A DNA stretch of 64,000 nt from JANXUC01 sp043782485 (GCA_043782485.1 JAYWAL010000106.1:4710-68709), one strand, 5' to 3'. Shown: positions 17,003-25,610, counted from the first letter of the stretch. A program made the numbers and translations. The notes: a model not told the origin generated them from the letters alone.

Positions 17003-17352
17003 GGCTGCGCTCCGCTCAGTTGCGCCCCTGCTACCGGAATGGCTTGATTGAAGCAAGAACGCGTGCCTTCGTGGCAAATCACGCCTTGGCCCTCCAAACG
17101 AACTCGCAGCAGCACGGTGTCCCGGTCGCAGTCGGTGGTCATGGAAAACACCCGCGCCCGGTTGCCGGAAGTCTCACCCTTCATCCAAAGTTCATTCCGC
17201 GTGCGGCTGAAAAATGTGGCGTAGCCGGTCTCCAGGGTGCGCTGGTAAGCCTCGCGATTCATAAAGCCCACCATGAGCACATCCCCGTTGTCGGCGTCTT
17301 GCAGCACGGCGGGAATGAGCCCTTGCATCTTGTCGAAATCAATGTCGGTCAT
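16999..17352 (-). CDS. hisI: HisI, phosphoribosyl-AMP cyclohydrolase
   Basis: 117 residues, start supported by GGAGAG 7 bases upstream. Mg-binding DCDRDTVLLRV and the zinc motif CHEGTRSCF are those of the cyclohydrolase. The usual HisE pyrophosphohydrolase domain is not fused, and no hisE is seen in the window. It is the first structural gene of the operon and lies about 34 bases downstream of the attenuator terminator. Confidence 0.95.
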   Translation of the reverse strand: MTDIDFDKMQGLIPAVLQDADNGDVLMVGFMNREAYQRTLETGYATFFSRTRNELWMKGETSGNRARVFSMTTDCDRDTVLLRVRLEGQGVICHEGTRSCFNQAIPVAGAQLSGAQP

Positions 17353-17385
17353 CTCATAACTCTCCGGTTCAACTTGCGTTTAACC

Positions 17386-17422
17386 AACAAAAAGCCCGCT
17401 GCGCTCGAAGCGTCAGCGGGCT
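17386..17422 (-). terminator. his operon attenuator (intrinsic terminator)
   Basis: On the minus strand AGCCCGCTG-A-CGC (from 17422) pairs with GCG-CAGCGGGCT (to 17393): 9 bp, a one-base bulge and four more pairs around a triloop. TTTTTGTT follows at 17392-17385. It lies between the leader peptide stop and hisI. The 5' arm (17419-17410) can alternatively pair with leader segment 17473-17464 (10 bp, one G-U), which would abolish the terminator. Confidence 0.9.
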
Positions 17423-17444
17423 GAACTTTCCTATGAGTGCTTTC

Positions 17445-17525
17445 CTACTCTAGGTCCGTACCTCCGCTGACACGCCCGCCGTGGGCCGGATGATGGTGGT
17501 GCTGGCTATGGGTCAGCGAACTCAT
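17445..17525 (-). CDS. hisL: His leader peptide controlling the his operon
   Basis: A 26-codon frame from ATG 17525 to TAG 17447-17445. It contains HSQHHHHPAH at residues 6-15, six histidines in ten codons, the hallmark of a ribosome-stalling leader. No Shine-Dalgarno sequence is visible; the candidate promoter would place the first transcribed base at or next to the ATG, so translation may be leaderless. Segment TTCGCTGAC (17520-17512, codons 2-5) pairs with GTCAGCGGA (17471-17463, codons 19-21), and this second segment also pairs with the terminator 5' arm. Stalling at His codons 9-12 would mask the first segment and leave the second free, giving read-through when charged tRNA-His is scarce. 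Confidence 0.88.
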   Translation of the reverse strand: MSSLTHSQHHHHPAHGGRVSGGTDLE

Positions 17526-17531
17526 ATTCTG

Positions 17532-17560
17532 AAGTTAAAGCAGGCTCGATCCTGCGTCAA
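17532..17560 (-). promoter_or_regulatory. Candidate his operon promoter
   Basis: TTGACG (17560-17555) and TAACTT (17537-17532) are separated by 17 bases on the minus strand. The -35 matches 5 of 6 consensus bases; the -10 is weak (3 of 6). Counting from the -10 places the start of transcription at about 17525, the A of the leader ATG. This is positional inference. Confidence 0.5.
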
Positions 17561-17604
17561 ACCAAATTGGCGATGGAGAGCATCGAAAAAAACGATGGCT
17601 CCAA

Positions 17605-18423
17605 CTAGGCCTTTTGCGCTTGCACCTCAAGGTACTCGTTAGGCACGGACGTGGTGCCATCCGTGGCCTCGTTCGCCTGGGTCCACAAGCTCTCCATTTC
17701 CGAGGTCAGGGCGGCCTGCCCGTCCTCATCCAGCCGGGCGAACGCCGTCTGCGTGGGTCCAAAGTACTTGCGAAAGAGCTGCACAACTTCGGCAGGCGGT
17801 GCGCCAAAGCGAAACTCAGCACGTTGCTTCACGCAGGAAATCTTGCTTACGCCCGTGCCCAAGCGCAGGCGAACCGCGGCCTCGTCTCCCCACAACACTG
17901 GAGGGGGCACGCCGGGCGGCGGAGGCACGTGCTTGGCTGTGGCCTGGAACATTTTTCCGGTAAAGCCACCGGGCGTCCAGTTGGCCATCGCTATAGTTCC
18001 CCCCGAGCGGCAGACCCGAAGCAGCTCGGCGGCGACGACGTCGGGTCGTGGTGCGAACATGGCACCAAACATGGAGATAACGACATCGAACGAGGCATCG
18101 GGATAAGGCAGGCTCTCCGCGTCGCCTTCGTCGAACTGAATCGTCAGTCCTTCCTTCGCGGCGCGTGCTCGGCCCTGTTCCAGAAGATTCGGTGCGATGT
18201 CGACGCCAGTAACTACCGCCCCAGCCCGGGCTGCGGGAATCGTCGTGTTCCCAGTCCCGCAAGCCACATCCAACAACCGAATGCCTGGTTCAATCGTGAT
18301 CCGTGAAACAAACTGCTCGCCCAGTTTGACGTTGTACGACGCGATAACGCCAAAATCCCCGGCCATCCAGGCAGCGCGAAGACCTCTCTTCAGAGTTTCG
18401 AAATCAATCGCAGGCGGTGTCAT
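17605..18423 (-). CDS. Class I SAM-dependent methyltransferase
   Basis: 272 residues from ATG 18423, preceded by AAGGAG. Motif I is LLDVACGTGNTTIPAA, the acidic residue binding the ribose is in VTGVDIAPNLL, and DAESLPYPDASFDVVISMFGAMF carries motifs II-III of the Methyltransf_11/25 family. The substrate cannot be told; the UbiE/small-molecule branch looks closest. It lies downstream of bshC on the same strand with a 43-base gap. Confidence 0.8.
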   Translation of the reverse strand: MTPPAIDFETLKRGLRAAWMAGDFGVIASYNVKLGEQFVSRITIEPGIRLLDVACGTGNTTIPAARAGAVVTGVDIAPNLLEQGRARAAKEGLTIQFDEGDAESLPYPDASFDVVISMFGAMFAPRPDVVAAELLRVCRSGGTIAMANWTPGGFTGKMFQATAKHVPPPPGVPPPVLWGDEAAVRLRLGTGVSKISCVKQRAEFRFGAPPAEVVQLFRKYFGPTQTAFARLDEDGQAALTSEMESLWTQANEATDGTTSVPNEYLEVQAQKA

Positions 18424-18466
18424 CGTTCTCCTTGTCAGCAAAACTCACCTAGCCCCCAAACTCCGC

Positions 18467-20068
18467 TTAATGGAACAGAATCTGATGATCCACACAGTCG
18501 GGTCGAACGTTCTCCAAGACCTTAGGCAAAAGCTCCCCGCCGTAGCGTGCCAAAAATTGAACAGCCGCCAGCTGCCGTTCCTGCGGGACCATGTCTGGGA
18601 ACAGCCCGTCGCTCAGCGCTCCTACGTGGCGCGTCAGAACCTCGTTCCGCCGCAGCTCTGCGTTGGCCACCCTTTGCCGAAGGCGGGCCAGCTGGTAACG
18701 CATCTTTCGGCCAGCACGGTCGGCCGCATCCACCAGCGTGCTATCCAGCCGGTCCAAAGTCTGCCGCACCCCGGCGAGTGAACCTTCCACCGTCCGCTGG
18801 GCGGCCTCAAACGTGGATTGTAGTTCCGTAGGCAACAGCCGGGCGGCCACCTGGCGCGCAACCGCTTCTGGACCGTCGTACAAGTCTGGGAGATTCAATC
18901 CATACCGCTCCAGCAGACCCGCCTGTTTCGTGTCGACCAGCGTCGCCGAAAACCGGGGCACGATCGGTGTCACCCGTCCAGCCAACTTCTCATACAGAAC
19001 CGCGGATTGCGCGAAATACGCGACCTCCGCAGGGCCGCCAACATAGGCCAGGGTGGGCAGAAGCGAGTCCTGCAAAACCGGGCGCAGCAATGCATTTGGG
19101 CTGAAATCGCCAGGAATCGAGCGCATACTCTGCAACAGAGCGTCCTGCGAAACCCTTTCTCCGCCAATGTCAAAACCATCTCGCACCCGGTGAATCGCCG
19201 TGCGCGCCCCGTTCTGAAGCGCAAACATGGAGGTGGAGGATGCCGCCACTTTCACCTGCTCGTGATACCCGCTCTTGGCCAATTGCTGACCCCGCTCCAG
19301 CAGCGCGTCGTTGAGCTCGGTCGCCCTCTCAATGGCACTGGTATAAAGACGACTCGCCAAGGCATGCAAACCGGAGTCATCCGGGTCCAGCAGAATTACG
19401 CCCAACTCGCCGAATACGCGCGCGTAAAACTTCGCAAAGGCGCTGCCAAAGGTCTCGCCGGGACGGTAGCAAGCGCGCAACCACTCGGTGGCCTCGCTCT
19501 CACCCAGAATCGTCGCCATCTGCTCAACAACAGGAACGATTTCGTCACCAAAACAGATGCCACCCACTGGCGCTCCGGTGGCCCCCGCGGTGGGTGTAGC
19601 AACTCTCACAACTCCGCCAGAACCCTTAACCCATGTGTGGTTGACTTCCGCCAAATCATGGTCGGTCGTGGCCATCCAGAACACTGGCACCGTCGGCACA
19701 CCCTGCGCCGACGCTTCCTCCGCCAGCCGGACCGCGCTCAGCGCCTTGAAAATCGTGAACAGCGGACCCCCAAACAAACCCACCTGCTGCCCGGTTACCG
19801 CTGCCAGCGCGCCGTCTGCAAACTTCTCCAAATTCGCCAGCGTCTTCGCGGATGCTCCCCACGCTCGATTCTGCCGCGCCAAAACCTCCGCGACCTGCTT
19901 GCGCTGGCCTGCTTCATACCGAATTGCCTGGGATTGTTCGCGTAACCAGGAGCCATACTGCGGCGGCCGAGGATAAAAAGCAGAAACCTTGGGGAAGTCG
20001 TAAAGATAGTCGGCAAACAGCCGTGTCGTGTGCGGAATTTGAGTAAACGGCAGACACTGCGCCTTCAC
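18467..20068 (-). CDS. bshC: BshC, putative bacillithiol cysteine-adding enzyme
   Basis: 533 residues from the GTG at 20068, picked because KAQCLPFTQIPHTTRLF matches the family N-terminus; another GTG at 20089 is possible and neither has a clear ribosome site. The core VTGQQVGLFGGPLFTIFKAL and PVFWMATTDHDLAEVNH is diagnostic of BshC, which adds cysteine to glucosaminyl-malate to finish bacillithiol. A coiled-coil region near the C-terminus is also typical. The glycosyltransferase bshA is at 29.7 kb, so the thiol pathway is partly represented here; no bshB deacetylase was seen. Confidence 0.88.
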   Translation of the reverse strand: MKAQCLPFTQIPHTTRLFADYLYDFPKVSAFYPRPPQYGSWLREQSQAIRYEAGQRKQVAEVLARQNRAWGASAKTLANLEKFADGALAAVTGQQVGLFGGPLFTIFKALSAVRLAEEASAQGVPTVPVFWMATTDHDLAEVNHTWVKGSGGVVRVATPTAGATGAPVGGICFGDEIVPVVEQMATILGESEATEWLRACYRPGETFGSAFAKFYARVFGELGVILLDPDDSGLHALASRLYTSAIERATELNDALLERGQQLAKSGYHEQVKVAASSTSMFALQNGARTAIHRVRDGFDIGGERVSQDALLQSMRSIPGDFSPNALLRPVLQDSLLPTLAYVGGPAEVAYFAQSAVLYEKLAGRVTPIVPRFSATLVDTKQAGLLERYGLNLPDLYDGPEAVARQVAARLLPTELQSTFEAAQRTVEGSLAGVRQTLDRLDSTLVDAADRAGRKMRYQLARLRQRVANAELRRNEVLTRHVGALSDGLFPDMVPQERQLAAVQFLARYGGELLPKVLENVRPDCVDHQILFH

Positions 20069-20197
20069 AGTCGCGCGACCGGACAACACGAATTGATGCT
20101 TACGCTGGCCATACTACCGAACCATAAGATGACGAGGAGCTTCTGGAAGATGCAGAAGCAACCTGTAGGATCGCACTACTTCACTTTCACTGGGCAA

Positions 20198-20255
20198 CTC
20201 CACCACTTGACTCCACCACTTAACTTCACCACTTAATTTCACCACTTAATTTCAC
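20198..20255. repeat. 13-bp tandem repeat array
   Basis: Four full copies of a 13-bp unit: CTCCACCACTTGA, CTCCACCACTTAA, CTTCACCACTTAA and TTTCACCACTTAA (20198-20249), with a partial fifth reaching the stop codon of the SPFH gene. An 11-bp direct repeat TTTCACTGGGC flanks the array at 20185-20195 and 20250-20260. Confidence 0.85.
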
Positions 20256-21178
20256 TGGGCCACATTCGCAGCCTTCTGCCCCACAAACACCGCATTCTGC
20301 ATTTGTTGGAATAAATCTCCAACCGCAGCCGGAGAGTGCGAGATGAACAAAGTATTGCTTTTGCCCTGGGCACCAATTTCCTTGAGCGTGTCCAGGTACT
20401 GAGTCAACAGCACCAGCATCATTACGTCTTTGGGCGTGGTCCCTTCCACTGCATGCGAAAAAGCTTCGACGGAACTTTTGAGTCCCTCGATGATCGCTTT
20501 GCGCTGATTCGCGATTCCCTGACCTTGCAGCGCCTTACTCTCCGCTTCAGCTTCAGCCTGTTTTACTTTGAGAATCTTCTCGGCCTCGCCGCGCGCACTG
20601 GCAGCAACCTGCTCGCGCTGGGCGGCGTTGATCTCATTCATCGCGGCTTTCACTTTTTCGTCGGGCTTGATGTCGGTTACCAGCGCCTGATCGATGGAGT
20701 AGCCATAGGTGGTCATCACGTCGTCCAAGCCTTCCTTGATGGCCACCGCAATATCCGCTTGCTGCAAAAACGCGTCGTCCAAGTTCATTTTGGGTACGTG
20801 ACCCAGAATCACGTTAAACACATACGACGAAATTTGCTGCGCAGGGTTGGCCAACTTATAAAACGCCTCATACACCTTGGTTGGAATCACGTGATACTGC
20901 ACCGAGACGGGAATCCGTACGAAAACGTTGTCCTTCGTCTTGGTTTCCACGTCGAGCGCCAATTGCTGCACTCGCAGGTCGATCCTCCCCGCCACCTGGT
21001 CCAGCCACGGTAGCTTGAAGTTCATTCCCGCGGTCGCCACCCGCAGGAATTTGCCCATGCGCTGCACAATGCAGGCTTCCGCAGTGCGCACCTGAAAGAA
21101 CCCGCTGAGCAGCGTCCCTAGGATGAAAATGCCTACGAGAAACAAGAAGAACCAAACTACGGCTTGCGACGGATCCAT
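20252..21178 (-). CDS. SPFH/Band 7 membrane protein
   Basis: 308 residues. One N-terminal membrane helix (VVWFFLFLVGIFILGTLLSGFF) is followed by the SPFH domain (about residues 30-210: ACIVQRMGKFLRVATAGMNFKLPWLDQ, LDVETKTKDNVFVRIPVSVQYHV) and a long charged helix rich in Ala, Glu and Lys that should form a coiled coil. Relatives of stomatin and the plant hypersensitive-induced reaction proteins share this layout and oligomerise in membrane microdomains. No NfeD partner is adjacent. The tandem repeat array touches its stop codon. Confidence 0.8.
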   Translation of the reverse strand: MDPSQAVVWFFLFLVGIFILGTLLSGFFQVRTAEACIVQRMGKFLRVATAGMNFKLPWLDQVAGRIDLRVQQLALDVETKTKDNVFVRIPVSVQYHVIPTKVYEAFYKLANPAQQISSYVFNVILGHVPKMNLDDAFLQQADIAVAIKEGLDDVMTTYGYSIDQALVTDIKPDEKVKAAMNEINAAQREQVAASARGEAEKILKVKQAEAEAESKALQGQGIANQRKAIIEGLKSSVEAFSHAVEGTTPKDVMMLVLLTQYLDTLKEIGAQGKSNTLFISHSPAAVGDLFQQMQNAVFVGQKAANVAQ

Positions 21179-21313
21179 GCGTGAAGCTCCCAGAAAATAC
21201 GTTTGCGAATCGCTACGGATGATATCCGCTGGCGGACCTTCTCACAACCATGTTCCCCACGAGCCGCCAGTCGCGGTACACTGTCGGCAAGTTTCGGAAC
21301 CTTACTTGAATCC

Positions 21314-22906
21314 ATGAATCTCCCAAGCAAGTCGAGTCGTCTCAGCATCCCCTTGGCAGTAACGCTGCTTGCAATTCTTGCGATTCCACAAATGCGCGCA
21401 CAGGAAGGCACAAGCGTCCTGGGTCTGTTCAGCTCGCATACGGACGTTGGCGAAACGCCCAAACCAGGCTCGACCGTCTACGATGCCCCCACCGCCGAGT
21501 ACCGTGTTACAGGAGGCGGCGACAATATGTGGGCGGGAAAGGATGCGTTTCATTTCGTCTGGAAACAGACTAATGGCGATTTTGTATTCACCGCCGATGT
21601 GCATTTTGTCGGGAAAAGTGTGGAAGACCATCGTAAAGCAGCACTCGTCATACGCCAATCGCTTGACGCGAAGTCCGCATACGCTGATGTCGCGCTGCAT
21701 GGCGACGGACTGACAGCCTTGCAGTTCCGCGCTGCACCCGGTGCAGAGACATCGGAAGTTCGCTCGCCGGTCACGGCACCAACTCGCATCCGCCTGGAGC
21801 GTCACGGGGCTCAGTTGACGATGTCTGCGGGCTTGCCCGGCGTTCAGCTCAAGCCTTCCGGCCCAGTCACTATCGATTTCCAAGGTCCTGTTTACATCGG
21901 ACTGGGCGTTTGCTCGCACGATGCCAACGTTCTTGAGACCGCGGTGTTCTCCAACGTCACGTTGCAAGAACTACCGGTCACTAAGCCTGAGCTCAATCCC
22001 ATCAAGGTCCGCAGCAGTCTATCGGTGTACGACCTGACAACTAAGGCAGTCCATGTGATTTTTTCCGCGAACACCCTTTGGGAAGCACCGAACTGGTCGC
22101 CGGACGGCAAATTTGTGATGTCCAACTCTGGCGGGAAACTCTACCGCTTTGACATGGACAGCGAGGCCCCGCAGCCCAAGAAAATCGCTCTCAAGCGCGG
22201 GTACAAAGCCAACAACGACCACGGGCTCTCGCCAGATGGTAAGCACTTGGCGATCTCCGCCGAGCGTGGCGGGGCCACGGCGTCGCAGGTCTATGTGGCC
22301 GATGCTGACGGTCGCAATCCGCGCCTGATCACTCCGAACATGCCGAGCTATTTCCACGGCTGGTCGCGAGACGGGCACTGGCTGGCATTTGTGGCGGAGC
22401 GCAACGGTAATTTTGACATTTACCGAATTCCCTCGCTTGGCGGAAAAGACACCCTGGAAGAGCGACTCACTTCCGATCCAGGCTTCGACGATGGACCCGA
22501 CTATTCTGCCGACGGAGCCTGGATTTACGTCAACTCGAATCGCGGGGGCGGCTGGAATATTTGGCGTTTTCCCGCCGAAGGCGCTGGTCCGAACGATGCT
22601 AAGGCGGAACAAATCACCAACGACGCCCAGGAAGACTGGTTCCCGCATCCTTCGCCCGACGGCAAATGGATTGTGTTTCTGTCGTTTCCTCCAGGAACTC
22701 CCGGTCACGACACCAAGACGAGCGTCCACCTGCGGATGATTCCGGCGGGACAAGGAGTGGTCGCAAGTGGCGGCCCAATGGAGGACTGGAGCGACTCCGT
22801 CCAAACGCTAACAGAATTCCTCGGTGGCCAGGGGACGATCAATGTAAACTCATGGTCGCCCGATTCCAAGAAGTTTGCCTTTGTTAGTTATGAATTATTG
22901 CCTTAA
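21314..22906 (+). CDS. Secreted TolB-like beta-propeller protein
   Basis: 530 residues from ATG 21314 (MNLPSKSSRLS), which starts a good signal peptide ending near QMRAQE; upstream frame to 21203 is read-through. The first half of the mature protein resembles a DUF1349-type beta-sandwich (FVWKQTNGDFVFTADVHF). From about residue 245 come PD40 repeats with the pattern APNWSPDGKFVMSNSGGKLYRFD, LSPDGKHLAISAERG and PHPSPDGKWIVFLSFP, forming a TolB-type propeller. A periplasmic binding or carbohydrate-related role is likely; no enzyme motif is visible. The next gene (37 bases on) is a Tat-exported sugar isomerase-like protein. Confidence 0.75.
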   Translation: MNLPSKSSRLSIPLAVTLLAILAIPQMRAQEGTSVLGLFSSHTDVGETPKPGSTVYDAPTAEYRVTGGGDNMWAGKDAFHFVWKQTNGDFVFTADVHFVGKSVEDHRKAALVIRQSLDAKSAYADVALHGDGLTALQFRAAPGAETSEVRSPVTAPTRIRLERHGAQLTMSAGLPGVQLKPSGPVTIDFQGPVYIGLGVCSHDANVLETAVFSNVTLQELPVTKPELNPIKVRSSLSVYDLTTKAVHVIFSANTLWEAPNWSPDGKFVMSNSGGKLYRFDMDSEAPQPKKIALKRGYKANNDHGLSPDGKHLAISAERGGATASQVYVADADGRNPRLITPNMPSYFHGWSRDGHWLAFVAERNGNFDIYRIPSLGGKDTLEERLTSDPGFDDGPDYSADGAWIYVNSNRGGGWNIWRFPAEGAGPNDAKAEQITNDAQEDWFPHPSPDGKWIVFLSFPPGTPGHDTKTSVHLRMIPAGQGVVASGGPMEDWSDSVQTLTEFLGGQGTINVNSWSPDSKKFAFVSYELLP

Positions 22907-22942
22907 AGTCTGGACGACACTTTTCTGTTCCGGAGAAATAAC

Positions 22943-23797
22943 ATGAACCGTCGTAACTTCCTGATTTCCACCACCGCGGTAGCCGCAGCCAGCGCCGTCA
23001 CACTTTGGGCGGAACCCGCCAAGCACCCCCTCGGCGTCCAGCTCTACACCGTTCGCGATCAAGCCGAGAAGGATTTGCCCTCGGTTCTCGCCGCCATCCG
23101 CAAAATCGGTTACGACGAAGTCGAGACCTACTGGAACGTCTATTCCCACTCGGCGGCCGAGCTCAAAAAGATGATCACCGACCATGGCCTGCGCGTCCCC
23201 AGCGGGCACTTCGACTACGAAGGCATTGATGGTAAGTTCGACTACGCGGCCGAGCTCGGCCTGGAGTATATGATTTGCCCCATGCTCCCATCCAATGGCT
23301 GGCACGAACTCGACACCTACAAGAAAGCAGCGGAACAGTTCAACAAGTGGGGCGAGCAGGCCAAGAAGCGCAACATGCGATTCGGATTCCACAACCACAA
23401 CTACGAATTCCAGCAGTTCAAGGACTCCAACGGCAAAGCCACCACCGGCTACGACGCCTTGGTCGCGCATACCGATCCCAAGCTCGTCTGTTTCGAAATG
23501 GATTGTTACTGGGTTACGCAGGCGGGGCGCGACCCACTGGCGATGCTCAAGAAGCTAGGCCCACGCATTCAGCAGCTGCATCTGAAAGACCGCAAGGCCG
23601 GTTTCCCTCCGTCCCAGGAACTCAACGAAGACGCCGGGCACTTCACTCCGGTCGGCACGGGCACCATCAACTGGAAGGCCGTCCTGGCCGCGGCCAAAGC
23701 GCACAACATACGTCACATGTACGTGGAACAGGATTCCGGAGGGGTGCCGCTGGAAAATATCGAGACGTCCTACAAGACGCTGGAACCGCTACTTTAG
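22943..23797 (+). CDS. Tat-exported sugar phosphate isomerase/epimerase-like protein
   Basis: 284 residues. The N-terminus MNRRNFLISTTAVAAAS is a twin-arginine signal. The rest is an AP-endonuclease-2/xylose isomerase-like TIM barrel: LGVQLYTVRDQ, GHFDYEG, FGFHNHNYEF with metal-binding residues, FEMDCYWV and LHLKDRK. Such proteins isomerise or dehydrate sugars outside the cytoplasm in many Acidobacteriota and Planctomycetes. It is probably co-transcribed with the upstream propeller protein. Confidence 0.8.
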   Translation: MNRRNFLISTTAVAAASAVTLWAEPAKHPLGVQLYTVRDQAEKDLPSVLAAIRKIGYDEVETYWNVYSHSAAELKKMITDHGLRVPSGHFDYEGIDGKFDYAAELGLEYMICPMLPSNGWHELDTYKKAAEQFNKWGEQAKKRNMRFGFHNHNYEFQQFKDSNGKATTGYDALVAHTDPKLVCFEMDCYWVTQAGRDPLAMLKKLGPRIQQLHLKDRKAGFPPSQELNEDAGHFTPVGTGTINWKAVLAAAKAHNIRHMYVEQDSGGVPLENIETSYKTLEPLL

Positions 23798-23858
23798 AGG
23801 GTGCCCCGTCCTTGTCACGAAAGCGACAGGACGGGGATTTTGAACTGCAAACGTCCCG

Positions 23859-24425
23859 TCAAATCAGATTCAGCACTTTCTTCATCGTCCCACGCTCGTT
23901 CTGAATCTTCTCTTGCAACAGGGTGATGGCATAAATCAACTGCTCCGGCCGCGGCGGGCACCCGGGCACGTAGATGTCAACCGGGATCACCTGATTCACG
24001 CCCTGTTTTAGCGCGTAGTTATTAAACACGCCACCAGATGTCGCGCACGCACCCATGGAAATAACCCACTTCGGCTCGGGCATCTGTTCCCAAAGCTGAC
24101 GAATCACCGGTGCCATTTTGTTGGAAACGCGCCCGGCGATAATCATTAAATCTGACTGCCTCGGTGAAGGACGAAACACTTCAGCGCCAAAGCGTGCAAT
24201 GTCGAACCGCGATGCGCCCATCGCCATCATCTCAATGGCGCAGCACGCTAGACCAAACGTCATCGGCCAAACGGAACTTTTGCGCATCCAGTTGACGACC
24301 GCGTCGACGGAGGTCAGCAAGATGCCGTCCGGCTCCGCGTTGCCGAAGGTCAATTCCTTGACCTTCTTCTTGCCATCTTCCGTGACCACGTAGTTGCCGA
24401 AGCTGAGAAGTTCCTGGCTGCTCAT
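23859..24425 (-). CDS. nuoB: NuoB, NADH-quinone oxidoreductase subunit B
   Basis: 188 residues. The four ligands of cluster N2 are present in FGLACCAIEM, GACATSGG and VPGCPPRPEQ, and SVWPMTFGLACC is characteristic of NuoB. The subunit sits at the quinone-binding junction of complex I. It stands alone: neither nuoA nor nuoC is adjacent, unlike the usual nuo operon, so it may be a second copy or belong to a dispersed set. The N-terminal 40 residues (YVVTEDGKKKVKELTFGNAE) are unusual for the family. Confidence 0.9.
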   Translation of the reverse strand: MSSQELLSFGNYVVTEDGKKKVKELTFGNAEPDGILLTSVDAVVNWMRKSSVWPMTFGLACCAIEMMAMGASRFDIARFGAEVFRPSPRQSDLMIIAGRVSNKMAPVIRQLWEQMPEPKWVISMGACATSGGVFNNYALKQGVNQVIPVDIYVPGCPPRPEQLIYAITLLQEKIQNERGTMKKVLNLI

Positions 24426-24498
24426 ACTTCTATTCTATCGGCACAACGGCGCTCTGTCACCACCCACCCAACAATCCGCCGCACCCGCCCCCGCGTAG

Positions 24499-24520
24499 GC
24501 CCAGGCGCCCTCGCCTGGGC
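24499..24520. other. GC-rich perfect hairpin in divergent intergenic region
   Basis: GCCCAGGCG (24499-24507) pairs with CGCCTGGGC (24512-24520) around CCCT. No T tract follows, so it is not an obvious terminator. It lies between the divergent nuoB and SDR genes and resembles the GCGAGGGTGCCC-type repeat seen at 34763-34800 and 63541-63580 when read on the minus strand. Confidence 0.45.
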
Positions 24521-24561
24521 GGGGCAAAGTGACGAAGCCCACCCGGCGTACACTAGCGGGC

Positions 24562-25539
24562 ATGAAACATATCCTAGTAACCGGTGCCACCGGCAAAGTC
24601 GGCGCAAACTTCATTGATCGCATGCTTCAGGCAGGTCATGACGTCCGAATCCGTGCCCTCTGCCACAACCGCCCGCTCCCTGCCCGCGAGAACCTCAAAC
24701 TGGCCTGGGGCAGCATCTCAGATCGCAACGTCGTGCGCGAGGCCATGCAAGGCATCACCCACGTCGTCCACTGCGCCACCTGCAAGGAAACCGCCGACGA
24801 TGTCATGGACGTGACCGTCAAAGGCCTGTTCTGGCTGCTGGAAGAATGCCGCACCAGCCCTACGTTTCGGCAAATCGTCCTCATCGGCGGAGACGCTGCT
24901 CTCGGCCATTTCTTTTACCCGCATCCCGTGCCCGTTGCGGAGCAACAAAAGCATTCGGCATACCCGGGGTGCTATGCGCTCTCGAAGGTTCTGGAAGAAG
25001 TGATGCTGGAACAGTATTACGTTCAGTACAACCTTTCCGGCTGCTGCCTGCGCGCGCCGTGGATTATGGAAAAGGACGACTTCAAATACACGCTGTCTTT
25101 CCGGGAGGATGTTTTTGGCGGGCCGCGCTGGCGAGACTTGGTCGGTGCCGAACGCGCCGAAGAATATACGCGCACGAGCACGGTGCCTGTCATGCTCGAC
25201 CCGGACGGCAAACCGGTTCAGCGCAACTTCGTGCATGCCAGCGATCTGGTCGAGGCCATCGTCCTGGCGCTGGATCACCCCAAGGCGCACCAGCAGACGC
25301 TCAACATCTGCATGGACGAGCCGGTCGACTACCAGCGCGTGGCAGACTACCTCCACGAATCGCGCGGCCTGCCTTCGGTCGCGATCAAGACCCCTTATCA
25401 CTCCACATGGCTCGATAACACCAAGGCCAAGTTCGTGCTCGGTTGGCGGCCTCGCTATGATGTCAAGCTCCTGATCGACGAGGCTTGGAATTACCGTCGC
25501 AGCGAAAACGACCCGCGCCGCATCTGGTACCCAGGCTAG
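24562..25539 (+). CDS. NAD-dependent epimerase/dehydratase (extended SDR)
   Basis: 325 residues from ATG 24562 (MKHILVTGATGKVGANF). The Rossmann motif GATGKVG, an LVLIGGDAAL-like strand and YALSKVLEEVML (YxxxK) mark an extended short-chain dehydrogenase. The C-terminal half binds the nucleotide-sugar or other substrate, which cannot be identified. There is only a weak ribosome site. It is transcribed away from nuoB. Confidence 0.75.
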   Translation: MKHILVTGATGKVGANFIDRMLQAGHDVRIRALCHNRPLPARENLKLAWGSISDRNVVREAMQGITHVVHCATCKETADDVMDVTVKGLFWLLEECRTSPTFRQIVLIGGDAALGHFFYPHPVPVAEQQKHSAYPGCYALSKVLEEVMLEQYYVQYNLSGCCLRAPWIMEKDDFKYTLSFREDVFGGPRWRDLVGAERAEEYTRTSTVPVMLDPDGKPVQRNFVHASDLVEAIVLALDHPKAHQQTLNICMDEPVDYQRVADYLHESRGLPSVAIKTPYHSTWLDNTKAKFVLGWRPRYDVKLLIDEAWNYRRSENDPRRIWYPG

Positions 25540-25610
25540 CCCGTCCGTATAGGGGTTAATTTGGGCGGAACTCCAGCCCGATTTCGTGGTTCTGGGTCTC
25601 CACCGAAGGC

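Noticed and set aside
19007..19945. 312-codon plus-strand frame opposite bshC
   Set aside because: No recognisable motifs or ribosome site, and it is fully antisense to the conserved BshC core.
20198..20255. Possible CRISPR array
   Set aside because: Units are 13 bp and contiguous without spacers, so it is a simple tandem repeat.
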